Assembly (NCBI RefSeq): GCF_000209655.1
Contig: NC_015458.1
Coordinates: 1,116,001 to 1,180,000 of the forward strand
Origin: Pusillimonas sp. T7-7
GTDB lineage: Bacteria; Pseudomonadota; Gammaproteobacteria; Burkholderiales; Burkholderiaceae_B
DNA: 64,000 bases
Direction: 5' to 3'
The notes below the pieces were generated by a model. It did no database searches, was not told where the DNA came from, and was given only the letters and a program-made list of their open reading frames with translations. Made by a program: the position numbers and the translations under genes. Shown one piece after another: positions 57,352 to 64,000 of this stretch (position 1 is its first letter; each line of letters begins with the position of its first letter).

Positions 57352-58122
57352 ATGTTTGTAGATTCCCATTGTCATTTGAACTTTCCCGAGCTGGCTGAAA
57401 ACCTGCCTGAAATCCTGGGCCGCATGGTCCAAAACCAGGTTACCCATGCTTTGGTTGTCAGCGTCAATATGCCGGACTGGCCAGGACTGATGGACTTGGT
57501 GGCGCCTCACGATCATCTGTATGCATCAGTAGGGGTGCACCCCGATTACGAAGACACCCCTGAACCTACTGTGGATCAACTATGTGAGCTGGCACAATCC
57601 CCCAAGGTGGTGGCCATCGGAGAAACGGGGCTGGACTATTTCCGATTGTCCGAACCACTGGAATGGCAGCGCGAGCGCTTCCGTACACACATCAGAGCCA
57701 GCCGGCAGAGTGGTTTGCCGCTTATTATCCATACCCGCGCCGCCAGCGTCGATACCTTGCGTATCATGAAAGAAGAGGGGGCCGACGAGATCGGCGGCGT
57801 CATGCACTGCTTTACAGAATCCTGGGAAGTGGCTCAGGCTGCCATGGACTTGAATTTCTATATTTCGCTCTCGGGTATCGTTACCTTCAAAAAAGCCCAC
57901 GATTTGCAGGAACTTGCCGCCAAGCTGCCCTTGGATCGCTTGCTGATTGAAACGGATTCCCCTTATCTGGCGCCAGTGCCTCATCGAGGAAAAACCAATG
58001 ATCCATCCAAAGTGATGCATGTGGCAGAGAAAATAGCAGAGCTTAAAGGCTTGCCTTCATCTGAAATAGCAACACACTCAACAAATAACTTCTTTAATCT
58101 TTTCAAGAAGATAGAAAGATAA
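57352..58122 (+). CDS. TatD family metal-dependent hydrolase (YcfH-like)
   Basis: Amidohydrolase-fold nuclease family of 256 residues. Metal ligands are visible in VDSHCHLNFPEL, GETGLDYFR, IIHTRAA, GGVMHCFTES and IETDSPYLAPVPHRG. The family includes DNA-repair and D-tyrosyl-related nucleases, and the ycfH member sits next to holB in E. coli; the physiological substrate is unsettled. I chose the ATG at 57352 because the longer frame overlaps holB. It is followed by an AT-rich spacer. Confidence 0.9.
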   Translation: MFVDSHCHLNFPELAENLPEILGRMVQNQVTHALVVSVNMPDWPGLMDLVAPHDHLYASVGVHPDYEDTPEPTVDQLCELAQSPKVVAIGETGLDYFRLSEPLEWQRERFRTHIRASRQSGLPLIIHTRAASVDTLRIMKEEGADEIGGVMHCFTESWEVAQAAMDLNFYISLSGIVTFKKAHDLQELAAKLPLDRLLIETDSPYLAPVPHRGKTNDPSKVMHVAEKIAELKGLPSSEIATHSTNNFFNLFKKIER

Positions 58123-58215
58123 ATTAAAGTATAATAGTTAAAGTATTTTATATTAACTATTTTATTTAAAGTAAAATATTTAAAGCAATTTATCTAATTT
58201 GAATTAACAGATGTA
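58123..58215. other. AT-rich island with inverted and direct repeats
   Basis: This stretch after the tatD-family gene is almost entirely A and T, in sharp contrast to its neighbours. It contains a perfect 9-bp inverted repeat, aatagttaa (58133-58141) and ttaactatt (58153-58161), a perfect TATAAT at 58130-58135, and a direct repeat atttaaag at 58164-58171 and 58178-58185. No gene is seen. It may be the promoter region of the ankyrin-protein gene, a weak terminator, or a site bound by an AT-specific nucleoid protein. Confidence 0.6.
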
Positions 58216-58263
58216 ATTGCTTGCAGGCATAGCGGGCTTCACTACCTATCAAGGCCATCCATT

Positions 58264-59109
58264 ATGATTTCCATGCCGTTTACGCAGCCAGCCACGCCAA
58301 ATCAGAAAAGTTGCAAATATAAGGCCAGTGGTTTTTTTCGGGTGCTGGTGCAAGTCCTGGCGGGCTTGCTGCTTTGCGGCGCCGCGCATGCCGCCAACCC
58401 CGAAAGCTGGTGGGTGGACATCGCCAATGATAGGGTTGCCAAAATTCAAAACGCCCTGGCCCGTGGGGCAGATCCCAATGAGCTCAGCCCCGATGGGCAG
58501 CCAGCCATCATGCAGGCCATACGCGATGGCGCCTGGAAGGTTTACGACGTATTGGCTGCTTATCCCAAAACAGTACGCAATGCCATCAACATAAATCGTG
58601 AAACGCCGCTCATGTATCTGGCTGTGATGGGTCAAACCCAGCGTGCCCAGGACTTGATCAATCGGGGTGCGCTGGTCAATCGCCTGGGGTGGACACCGCT
58701 GCAATACGCTGCTTCGAAGGGGCATCTGGACACTGTAAAAATGCTGATCGCCAACAAGGCTATCGTCAATGCGCCAGGCCCTGACGGCACGACGGCACTG
58801 ATGATGGCAGCTTACGGCGGTAATGAGGCCGTTGTGCAGTATCTGCTGGACGCCGGCGCAGACGTCACCATGAAAACCACGCAGCAATACGATGCTGCGC
58901 GATGGGCGCGCTTGAAGAAGCATAATGAGCTGGCAGACAAGCTCGACGCCTTGTCCGCCAAGGTGTTGGCACAGCGCGGGGGCGGCGCCGCAGGCTCCAC
59001 GACAGATGCGGCGCAGGCCCCGGCAAGCAGCGCCGGCAAAACCACTACGAATAGCTCGACTTCCCGCTATTTCGATCTGGATCGCTTTAACGAAGAGGCC
59101 ACGCCCTGA
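58264..59109 (+). CDS. Exported ankyrin-repeat protein
   Basis: A 281-residue protein with a signal peptide (hydrophobic stretch VLVQVLAGLLLCGAAHA, cleavage after AHA at about residue 42) and four to five ankyrin-type repeats, for example LGWTPLQYAASKGHLDTVKM and GTTALMMAAYGGNEAVVQYL. The C-terminus is a Ser/Thr/Ala/Gly-rich tail. Periplasmic ankyrin proteins occur in many proteobacteria and often protect catalases or partner proteins, but here no function can be assigned. The start is ATG 58264; 58273 is an in-frame alternative. It follows the AT-rich island. Confidence 0.82.
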   Translation: MISMPFTQPATPNQKSCKYKASGFFRVLVQVLAGLLLCGAAHAANPESWWVDIANDRVAKIQNALARGADPNELSPDGQPAIMQAIRDGAWKVYDVLAAYPKTVRNAININRETPLMYLAVMGQTQRAQDLINRGALVNRLGWTPLQYAASKGHLDTVKMLIANKAIVNAPGPDGTTALMMAAYGGNEAVVQYLLDAGADVTMKTTQQYDAARWARLKKHNELADKLDALSAKVLAQRGGGAAGSTTDAAQAPASSAGKTTTNSSTSRYFDLDRFNEEATP

Positions 59110-59181
59110 TCAACGCCAAAAAAGGCCAGCCTTGAGCCCGCCCTTTGGCAGCGCCGTCAGGGCTGCCGCCAGCACAAAACC

Positions 59182-59997
59182 TTATTTGGGAGCGGGGGGT
59201 ATGAATTCCGGGCGCAATATGCCTTGTAGCGAGGCATAGGGGATCAGCAGCTCTGGCTGACCGGAAGAATAGGGGGCAAGCTGATAAGAGTCGTATTTAA
59301 CGACCAGCCCCTGGTCGGTAAAACCGAAGTTTTCACTAACTTGAAACGGCCACATGCGATTAAACGTTTCGATATCGCGCTGAGCATCGGGATGGGACGC
59401 GCGCCAAGTCGAGTGCGCCTGCTTCAAGGCGGCCACATAAGCATCGTACTGACCTGCTTGAAGAATCCTTTCCAGGCTTAGGACCTTATCGATGCTGTTG
59501 TCCCAATTCAGAAACTGAGTGGCTGAAATCCCATGCGCCGCGCCTGTGATGTATTGCCAGCTGTTCAGCTCGATCACCGTCAGGGTTCGATTACGGTAGC
59601 GTGTTTTGGCGGACAGCAGCGCAGAGTCGCGCGGCGCCGCTGTTTTCCAGAAATAATCTTCGTATTCTGCGATGGTGAAATACGAGGGCGGGCCGCTGTC
59701 GCCTATGCCTGTCATCATGGCCAGTGCATGATCAACCAGCTCGGTAAGTTTGGGCACTCCGGGGAACACGATGGAATCAAGCTCAAGCGTAGGGCAGTCT
59801 CCCTCGCAGTCAGGCTTGGCATGTTTCCATTTGACCTCTTGGATGAACAAGCCCTCTTTGCTGGTTTGCTGGTCGGTGGCGACCGGTATCCTGGAAATAT
59901 TCGCGGAAGGCCCGCTTGAGCAAGCGGCAAGCACACCGATGGCAACGGCAGTCAGGGCAAGGCGGAAAACGGGTTTGAAATGCATGCAGGCCCTCAT
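59182..59997 (-). CDS. Lipoprotein with DUF3298-type (RsiV-like) C-terminal domain
   Basis: A 271-residue predicted lipoprotein: signal segment ending VLAACSSGP (Cys about 26), then a domain with a DUF4163-like first part (FIQEVKWKHAKPDCEGDC) and a DUF3298-like end (LNSWQYITGAAHGISATQFL and FTDQGLVVKYDSYQLAPYSS). This fold occurs in RsiV and in uncharacterised envelope proteins. The start ATG (59997) overlaps the stop of the GST gene (ATGA), so it is coupled to the peroxide/thiol operon. Met5 (59985) is an alternative. No function is known. Confidence 0.75.
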   Translation of the reverse strand: MRACMHFKPVFRLALTAVAIGVLAACSSGPSANISRIPVATDQQTSKEGLFIQEVKWKHAKPDCEGDCPTLELDSIVFPGVPKLTELVDHALAMMTGIGDSGPPSYFTIAEYEDYFWKTAAPRDSALLSAKTRYRNRTLTVIELNSWQYITGAAHGISATQFLNWDNSIDKVLSLERILQAGQYDAYVAALKQAHSTWRASHPDAQRDIETFNRMWPFQVSENFGFTDQGLVVKYDSYQLAPYSSGQPELLIPYASLQGILRPEFIPPAPK

Positions 59998-60692
59998 TTT
60001 ATGGTGCTGGCGTCTTGACCAAACAGCAGTTTGCGGGATGCTTCATCATGGACCGAGGGCGTGGTATTGATCTGTTCGGCCTTTTCGTAGGCGCGCCGGG
60101 TGGCGGGCCGTGCGGCAATGGCGTCGAACCAGCGCTTGAGGTGTGGAAAATCGTTAAGGTCCTGAGCCTGGCGCTCGTGAGGCACTATCCAGGGATAGCA
60201 CGCCATGTCGGCAATGGAGTATTCGTGCGCAATGAATTCACGGTCGGCCAGCTGCTTGTTCAATACGCCATATAAACGGCCTGTTTCACGTACATAGCGG
60301 TCGATGGCATAGGGGATTTTGTCTTGGGCGTAAGTATTGAAGTGGTGGTTCTGGCCGGCCATGGGCCCCAGCCCGCCCATTTGCCAGAACAACCACTGCA
60401 GCACCTCGGTACGCCCGCGCAGCGAATTGGGCAGGAACTGGCCGGTTTTTTCTGCCAAATACAGCAAAATGGCGCCTGACTCGAAGACAGACTGGGGTTC
60501 CGCACCGTCTGCAGGCGCGTGGTCGACGATGGCGGGTATACGGTTATTGGGCGATATTTTCAGGAAATCGGCTTGGAACTGATCGCCCTTGCCGATGTTG
60601 ACGGGAAAGAGGGTGTAGGGCAGCCCGGCTTCTTCCAGAAACAAGGTGATCTTGTGCCCATTCGGGGTGGTCCAGTAATGTAAATCTATCAT
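59994..60692 (-). CDS. Glutathione S-transferase-like protein (YfcG/Ure2p type)
   Basis: A 232-residue GST-fold protein of the nu class: N-terminal thioredoxin-like domain with YWTTPNGHKITLFLEEAGLPY and the cis-Pro block NNRIPAIVDH, then the helical domain with WLFWQMGGLGPMAGQNHHF. YfcG-type enzymes act as disulfide-bond reductases with glutathione and need no catalytic Ser/Cys. It overlaps gpx upstream and the lipoprotein gene downstream, both by 4 bp (ATGA). Confidence 0.88.
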   Translation of the reverse strand: MIDLHYWTTPNGHKITLFLEEAGLPYTLFPVNIGKGDQFQADFLKISPNNRIPAIVDHAPADGAEPQSVFESGAILLYLAEKTGQFLPNSLRGRTEVLQWLFWQMGGLGPMAGQNHHFNTYAQDKIPYAIDRYVRETGRLYGVLNKQLADREFIAHEYSIADMACYPWIVPHERQAQDLNDFPHLKRWFDAIAARPATRRAYEKAEQINTTPSVHDEASRKLLFGQDASTIK

Positions 60693-61183
60693 GTGTTTCC
60701 TTTTTCGAGTGCCTTTTCAATATCGCGGCGCATCGCTCCGGGCTTGGTGGTGGAGCCATAGCGCTGCAAGACCTGGCCATCGCGGCCGAGCAGGAACTTG
60801 GTGAAATTCCACTTGATGCTCTGGCTTCCCAGCACGCCGGATTTTTCCGTCTTGAGCCAGGCATACAGAGGGTGGGAACCAGGGCCGTTGACCTCTATTT
60901 TTTCAAACAATGGGAATGTGACGCCATACTGTTGTGTGCAGAAGCTGGCGATCTGCGCGGAGTCGCCCGGCTCCTGATGGCCAAACTGATTGCAGGGGAA
61001 ACCAAGCACGACGAAGCCCTGGTCGCGATAGCTTTGATAGAGTGCTTCCAGACCCTCGTATTGCGGCGTGAAGCCACATTCCGACGCTACATTCACGATC
61101 AACAGGACCTTGCCCTGATAGCGGGAAAAGTCTATGGTTTCGCCATCAAGCGCAACCGCGGAAAAGGCATACACCGATGTCAT
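60689..61183 (-). CDS. Glutathione peroxidase family protein
   Basis: Thiol peroxidase of 164 residues with the peroxidatic Cys (not Sec) in VNVASECGFTPQYEGLE, the resolving/conserved Cys in GFPCNQFGHQEPG, and the Trp-Asn block IKWNFTKFLL. Most bacterial members use thioredoxin rather than glutathione. It is second in the operon, 27 bp after the peroxiredoxin gene and overlapping the GST gene by 4 bp. Confidence 0.92.
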   Translation of the reverse strand: MTSVYAFSAVALDGETIDFSRYQGKVLLIVNVASECGFTPQYEGLEALYQSYRDQGFVVLGFPCNQFGHQEPGDSAQIASFCTQQYGVTFPLFEKIEVNGPGSHPLYAWLKTEKSGVLGSQSIKWNFTKFLLGRDGQVLQRYGSTTKPGAMRRDIEKALEKGNT

Positions 61184-61210
61184 GTTCGCCCTGGCTTATG
61201 TGGATGATGA

Positions 61211-61774
61211 TCATTGCACTTTACCATCTAACGCCCACTGTTTGACGGCCGCCATGGTGTTCGGAACGTGATCGTCCGGATTCGAACTGCTGAACTCATA
61301 ATAGATCTTGTGGTCGGGAGTAATGACATAAGAAATACGGCCAGCCATATTGGGGCGGAATGCCATATTGGCATCGTAGGCTTTGATCACCTTGGCATCC
61401 GGGTCTGCGGCCACGGCGAATTTGCTGCGGCAGGCGCTAACCGAAAACTCCTTGAGTTTTTCGAGGTTGTCGGCCGATACACCCAGCACCGTGGCGCCAT
61501 AAGATTTGTACTCGTCAGTGGCTTCGGCAAAGTTGTGCGCTTCGATGGTGCAGCCCTTGGTGAACGCAGCGGGGTAAAAATAAAGAACAACAGGACCTTG
61601 TTTCAGGGCCTCGTTCAGGGAGAACTCAAAGGCCTCGCCGGCCAGGGTGGCTTCCAGCGTAAAGTCGGGCGCCGGCGCACCAGGCTTTAACTGAGCCACA
61701 GCAGTGCCCTGCAACAGGCAGGCCAACACCGGCAATGCAAGCAGGCGGAACAGCGATAAACGGGTGAATTTCAT
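61211..61774 (-). CDS. Exported peroxiredoxin (AhpC/TSA, Bcp-like)
   Basis: A 187-residue peroxiredoxin with a signal peptide (LPVLACLLQGTAVAQ), so probably periplasmic. The peroxidatic Cys lies in YFYPAAFTKGCTIEAHNFAE, and a second Cys is in SVSACRSKF. The active-site order matches Bcp/PrxQ, with a shortened loop. The ATG at 61774 follows aaggag with good spacing; the longer upstream frame is unlikely. It is the first gene of the four-gene run ending in the lipoprotein. It is divergent from the EamA gene across 194 bp; nothing else is seen in that gap. Confidence 0.88.
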   Translation of the reverse strand: MKFTRLSLFRLLALPVLACLLQGTAVAQLKPGAPAPDFTLEATLAGEAFEFSLNEALKQGPVVLYFYPAAFTKGCTIEAHNFAEATDEYKSYGATVLGVSADNLEKLKEFSVSACRSKFAVAADPDAKVIKAYDANMAFRPNMAGRISYVITPDHKIYYEFSSSNPDDHVPNTMAAVKQWALDGKVQ

Positions 61775-61968
61775 AAGGGCTCCTTGGGGCGAGGGCAGCA
61801 AACCGACCGCCAGCTCTCGTTAACACATGCGCGCGGGATCAGCATCAAACTCGGCTAAGATGTCATTTTCATGACCGTTCATAGACTCGGCACGGGCGCT
61901 GAACTGGGTTCATCATAATCCGCCCTCAGGGGTTCTGGATATACGAAACGCATAAACAAGCATAAAGC

Positions 61969-62838
61969 ATGACCCCTGAAATATTTGGACTGGTAATCTG
62001 CGCCGCTGCCTTGCATGCAAGCTGGAATCTCATCTCCAAAAGGGCCAATGCTTCAGCGGGCCATTTTGTTTTCGCCTATCGCTTGATTTCCGCCGTGCTG
62101 TACGCGCCCTGGGTGATCTACATCTTGTGGGTCGACGGCATGAGCTGGAGCGTGCAAGTAGTATTCTTTATTGCCTTGTCCAGTCTTTTGCACCTGGGCT
62201 ACAGCCTGTGCCTGCAGTGGGGCTATCATGCCGCGGATTTGTCTGTGGTGTATCCCATGGCACGTGGAACCGGGCCCTTGCTGTCCAGCCTGGCCGCCTT
62301 TATCTGGCTGGGAGAACAGCCGTCCACCTTTGGTGTTTTGGGTATTTTCAGTATTGTTGCAGGCATTTTGCTGATCGCATCCGATGGCAATTTGCGCCGC
62401 TTTACCGCGCCTCAGTCCTGGACCGGAATACGATGGGGCTTGTTCATTGGCATGTTTATTGCCGCCTATACGGTAACGGATGCCTACAGCGTGAAGGTGT
62501 TGCTGATTGCCCCCGTCATTCTGGATTGGCTGTCGGCACTGGGCAATGCCGTGATTCTGGCGCCGCGCGCGTGGGTGCGTCGAGCCAGCATGATGCAGCA
62601 GATGCATGGAAAGTGGGGGTATGCGCTGGCAGTAGGCGCCTTATCGCCCATGGCCTATATCCTTGTCCTGTATGCCCTGCAAAAGGGCGGGCATGTCAGC
62701 CTGGTCGCGCCGCTACGGGAAATGTCGCTCATGATGGCGACTGTTGCCGGCTTCTTCATATTGAAGGAACGTGCCTCGGCGGCGCGCTTACTGGGATGTG
62801 CGGTGATTGTGACGGGTGTGGTGCTGCTGACACGCTGA
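61969..62838 (+). CDS. EamA/DMT family transporter
   Basis: Ten-helix drug/metabolite transporter of 289 residues, with the duplicated EamA halves visible: the first from MTPEIFGLVICAAALHASWNL, with the signature region VVYPMARGTGPLLSSLAAFI, and the second from RWGLFIGMFIAAYTVTDAYS, with SLVAPLREMSLMMATVAGFF. Substrate is unknown. It converges on cysA with 21 bp between the stops. Confidence 0.88.
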   Translation: MTPEIFGLVICAAALHASWNLISKRANASAGHFVFAYRLISAVLYAPWVIYILWVDGMSWSVQVVFFIALSSLLHLGYSLCLQWGYHAADLSVVYPMARGTGPLLSSLAAFIWLGEQPSTFGVLGIFSIVAGILLIASDGNLRRFTAPQSWTGIRWGLFIGMFIAAYTVTDAYSVKVLLIAPVILDWLSALGNAVILAPRAWVRRASMMQQMHGKWGYALAVGALSPMAYILVLYALQKGGHVSLVAPLREMSLMMATVAGFFILKERASAARLLGCAVIVTGVVLLTR

Positions 62839-62859
62839 TGCGTGCCGGGCTTGGTATTG

Positions 62860-63933
62860 CTAAGCAGCCGGCTCGGCCGAAAAAACATGCAACTGCCGTG
62901 GCCGCGCCACCAGGGTGTCGTAGGGCTTGAGCTGCAATTGCAAAAAGCGTTCTGCCGGAATGACTGCCTCAATCAATTCATTAGTGTCTGTGCGCTTGAG
63001 CTCGAGTTGTGCCAAGGGGCCTATGGCATGAAAGCGCTCGAGCCGCACCACCATGCCCTGTGCATCCGGTGTGTAGCGTTCAATATCCATATCGTGCGGG
63101 CGCACATAGGCCGTACCTTGCTCGTCTTGGGCCTGGCTGCCGTGTCCCGGCGCCTCCAGGCGTATATCGCCGGTTTCCAGCACGCCATTTTGCAAACGCC
63201 CATGAAACAGATTGACGTGTCCCAGAAACCCATACACAAAAGGGGTGGCCGGGTGGTTGTAAACGGCAGACGGCGTACCGGCTTGCTCGACCTGGCCGTG
63301 GTTCATGACCACAATCTCGTCGGCAACTTCCAGCGCCTCTTCCTGATCGTGCGTGACAAAAATGCTGGTAACGTTCAACTCTTCATGCAAACGCCGCAAC
63401 CAGCGCCGCAACTCTTTGCGTACCTGAGCATCCAGCGCGCCAAAGGGTTCGTCCAGCAACAGCACCCTGGGCTCTACGGCCAGCGCGCGGGCCAGCGCAA
63501 CACGCTGCCGCTGGCCTCCCGACAAGGCTGATGGCTTGCGCTCGGCAATCCAGTCCAATTGCACCAGCTCCAGCAGTCTGGTAACCCGTTCGCGGATTGC
63601 CTCATCAGACAGACGTTCCTTGCGCGGTTTGACCCGCAGGCCGAAAGCTATATTTTCAAAAACACTCATATGCTTGAACAGGGCATAGTGCTGGAAGACA
63701 AAACCCACCTGGCGTTCGCGTACGTGGCGGGCCACTGCGTTTTCCTGGTCCAGCAAGATCTCGCCCGCATCCGGATGCTCAAGGCCGGCGATAATACGCA
63801 ACAGGGTCGTTTTCCCGCAGCCCGATGGGCCCAGCAGGGCGGTCAGTTTGCCATCGGGAAACTTCAACGACACATCATTCAATGCCGTGAAATGGCCAAA
63901 CTGCTTATGTACGTTGCGAACTTCTATACTCAT
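62860..63933 (-). CDS. cysA: Sulfate/thiosulfate ABC importer ATP-binding protein
   Basis: Cytoplasmic ATPase of the sulfate importer. The 357-residue protein has Walker [20 protein letters not shown], the ABC signature [16 protein letters not shown] and Walker [14 protein letters not shown]. The switch His lies in [16 protein letters not shown], and the C-terminal regulatory TOBE-like part contains [12 protein letters not shown]. The ATG at 63933 ([13 protein letters not shown]) is preceded directly by the stop of the upstream cysW-like frame. The order cysW-cysA is the standard operon order. Confidence 0.95.
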   Translation of the reverse strand: MSIEVRNVHKQFGHFTALNDVSLKFPDGKLTALLGPSGCGKTTLLRIIAGLEHPDAGEILLDQENAVARHVRERQVGFVFQHYALFKHMSVFENIAFGLRVKPRKERLSDEAIRERVTRLLELVQLDWIAERKPSALSGGQRQRVALARALAVEPRVLLLDEPFGALDAQVRKELRRWLRRLHEELNVTSIFVTHDQEEALEVADEIVVMNHGQVEQAGTPSAVYNHPATPFVYGFLGHVNLFHGRLQNGVLETGDIRLEAPGHGSQAQDEQGTAYVRPHDMDIERYTPDAQGMVVRLERFHAIGPLAQLELKRTDTNELIEAVIPAERFLQLQLKPYDTLVARPRQLHVFSAEPAA

Positions 63934-63935
63934 GG

Positions 63936-64000
63936 TCAGTGCTCCCCGGCGCTGGATGCCCACGCCGTATTGTGTGTGCGCCATTCCACCCACGATTTCA
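63936..64000 (-). CDS. cysW: Sulfate ABC permease CysW, C-terminal end only
   Basis: The last 20 or so codons of a minus-strand gene run in from the right edge: [13 protein letters not shown] and a short tail, stopping at TGA 63936-63938, three bases before the cysA ATG. The VEWR-type ending is what I expect for CysW, and the gene order supports it. Too little is visible for a sequence-based call on its own. Confidence 0.6.
   Translation of the reverse strand, partial: KSWVEWRTHNTAWASSAGEH

Noticed and set aside
58123..58263. AT-rich spacer as an insertion sequence end or attachment site
   Set aside because: There is no transposase or integrase gene, no tRNA gene, and no flanking target duplication visible.
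1..64000. CRISPR arrays, rRNA, tRNA, prophage or restriction/defence islands
   Set aside because: No regularly spaced repeats, no cloverleaf-like genes in any gap, and no phage, transposase, nuclease or methylase genes of defence type were recognised; every gap is under about 260 bp.

Overview
The window is 64 kb of dense, mostly single-copy chromosomal DNA from a moderately GC-rich betaproteobacterium. The best fit is the order Burkholderiales, family Alcaligenaceae (a Bordetella/Pusillimonas/Achromobacter-like organism). This rests on gene order and protein style: an aceE-aceF-lpdA operon whose E3 carries its own lipoyl domain, the folC-dedD-cvpA-purF run, glnD-map divergent from rpsB-tsf-pyrH-frr, and the uppS-cdsA-dxr-rseP-bamA-skp-lpxD-fabZ-lpxA-lpxB-rnhB envelope run. 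The genus is an inference. I see no rRNA, tRNA, CRISPR array, prophage or insertion sequence.

Layout. 1-6.5 kb: the tail of a dihydrolipoyl-dehydrogenase-type flavoprotein (cut by the window edge), a SCO copper chaperone, oligopeptidase A, and a PAS sensor kinase/FixJ-type regulator/folD operon. 6.7-12.9 kb: pyruvate dehydrogenase (aceE, aceF, lpdA), closed by a strong terminator. 13-17.3 kb: folC, a SPOR-domain protein, cvpA and purF. 17.3-21.3 kb (minus strand): dsbB, glnD, map. 21.5-37 kb: translation factors, isoprenoid and phospholipid precursor enzymes, outer-membrane assembly, lipid A synthesis, rnhB and an rRNA methyltransferase. 37-40.4 kb: the divergent ppsR/ppsA pair. 40.5-46.4 kb: a TetR repressor and an RND efflux locus whose membrane-fusion gene is broken by an internal deletion. 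46.4-49.9 kb: NDH-2, a DNA alkyl-transferase with an extra segment, smpB, and a ratA-rnfH pair. 50-53.2 kb: a three-gene valine-catabolic operon. 53.3-58.1 kb: ygfZ, then mltG-tmk-holB-tatD. 58.1-64 kb: an AT-rich spacer, an exported ankyrin protein, a four-gene peroxide/thiol operon ending in a DUF3298-type lipoprotein, an EamA permease, and the cysA/cysW end of a sulfate importer.

How the genes work together: most of the window makes core products (pyruvate oxidation and gluconeogenesis, folate and purines, translation, the cell envelope). The accessory content is small. The least ordinary items are the efflux operon with a deleted adaptor gene, the peroxidase/GST/lipoprotein operon, the kinase-regulator pair facing aceE, several enzymes with extra in-frame Ala/Pro/Ser-rich segments, and a few clean palindromes in divergent promoter regions. 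I did not find a convincing wholly new system.
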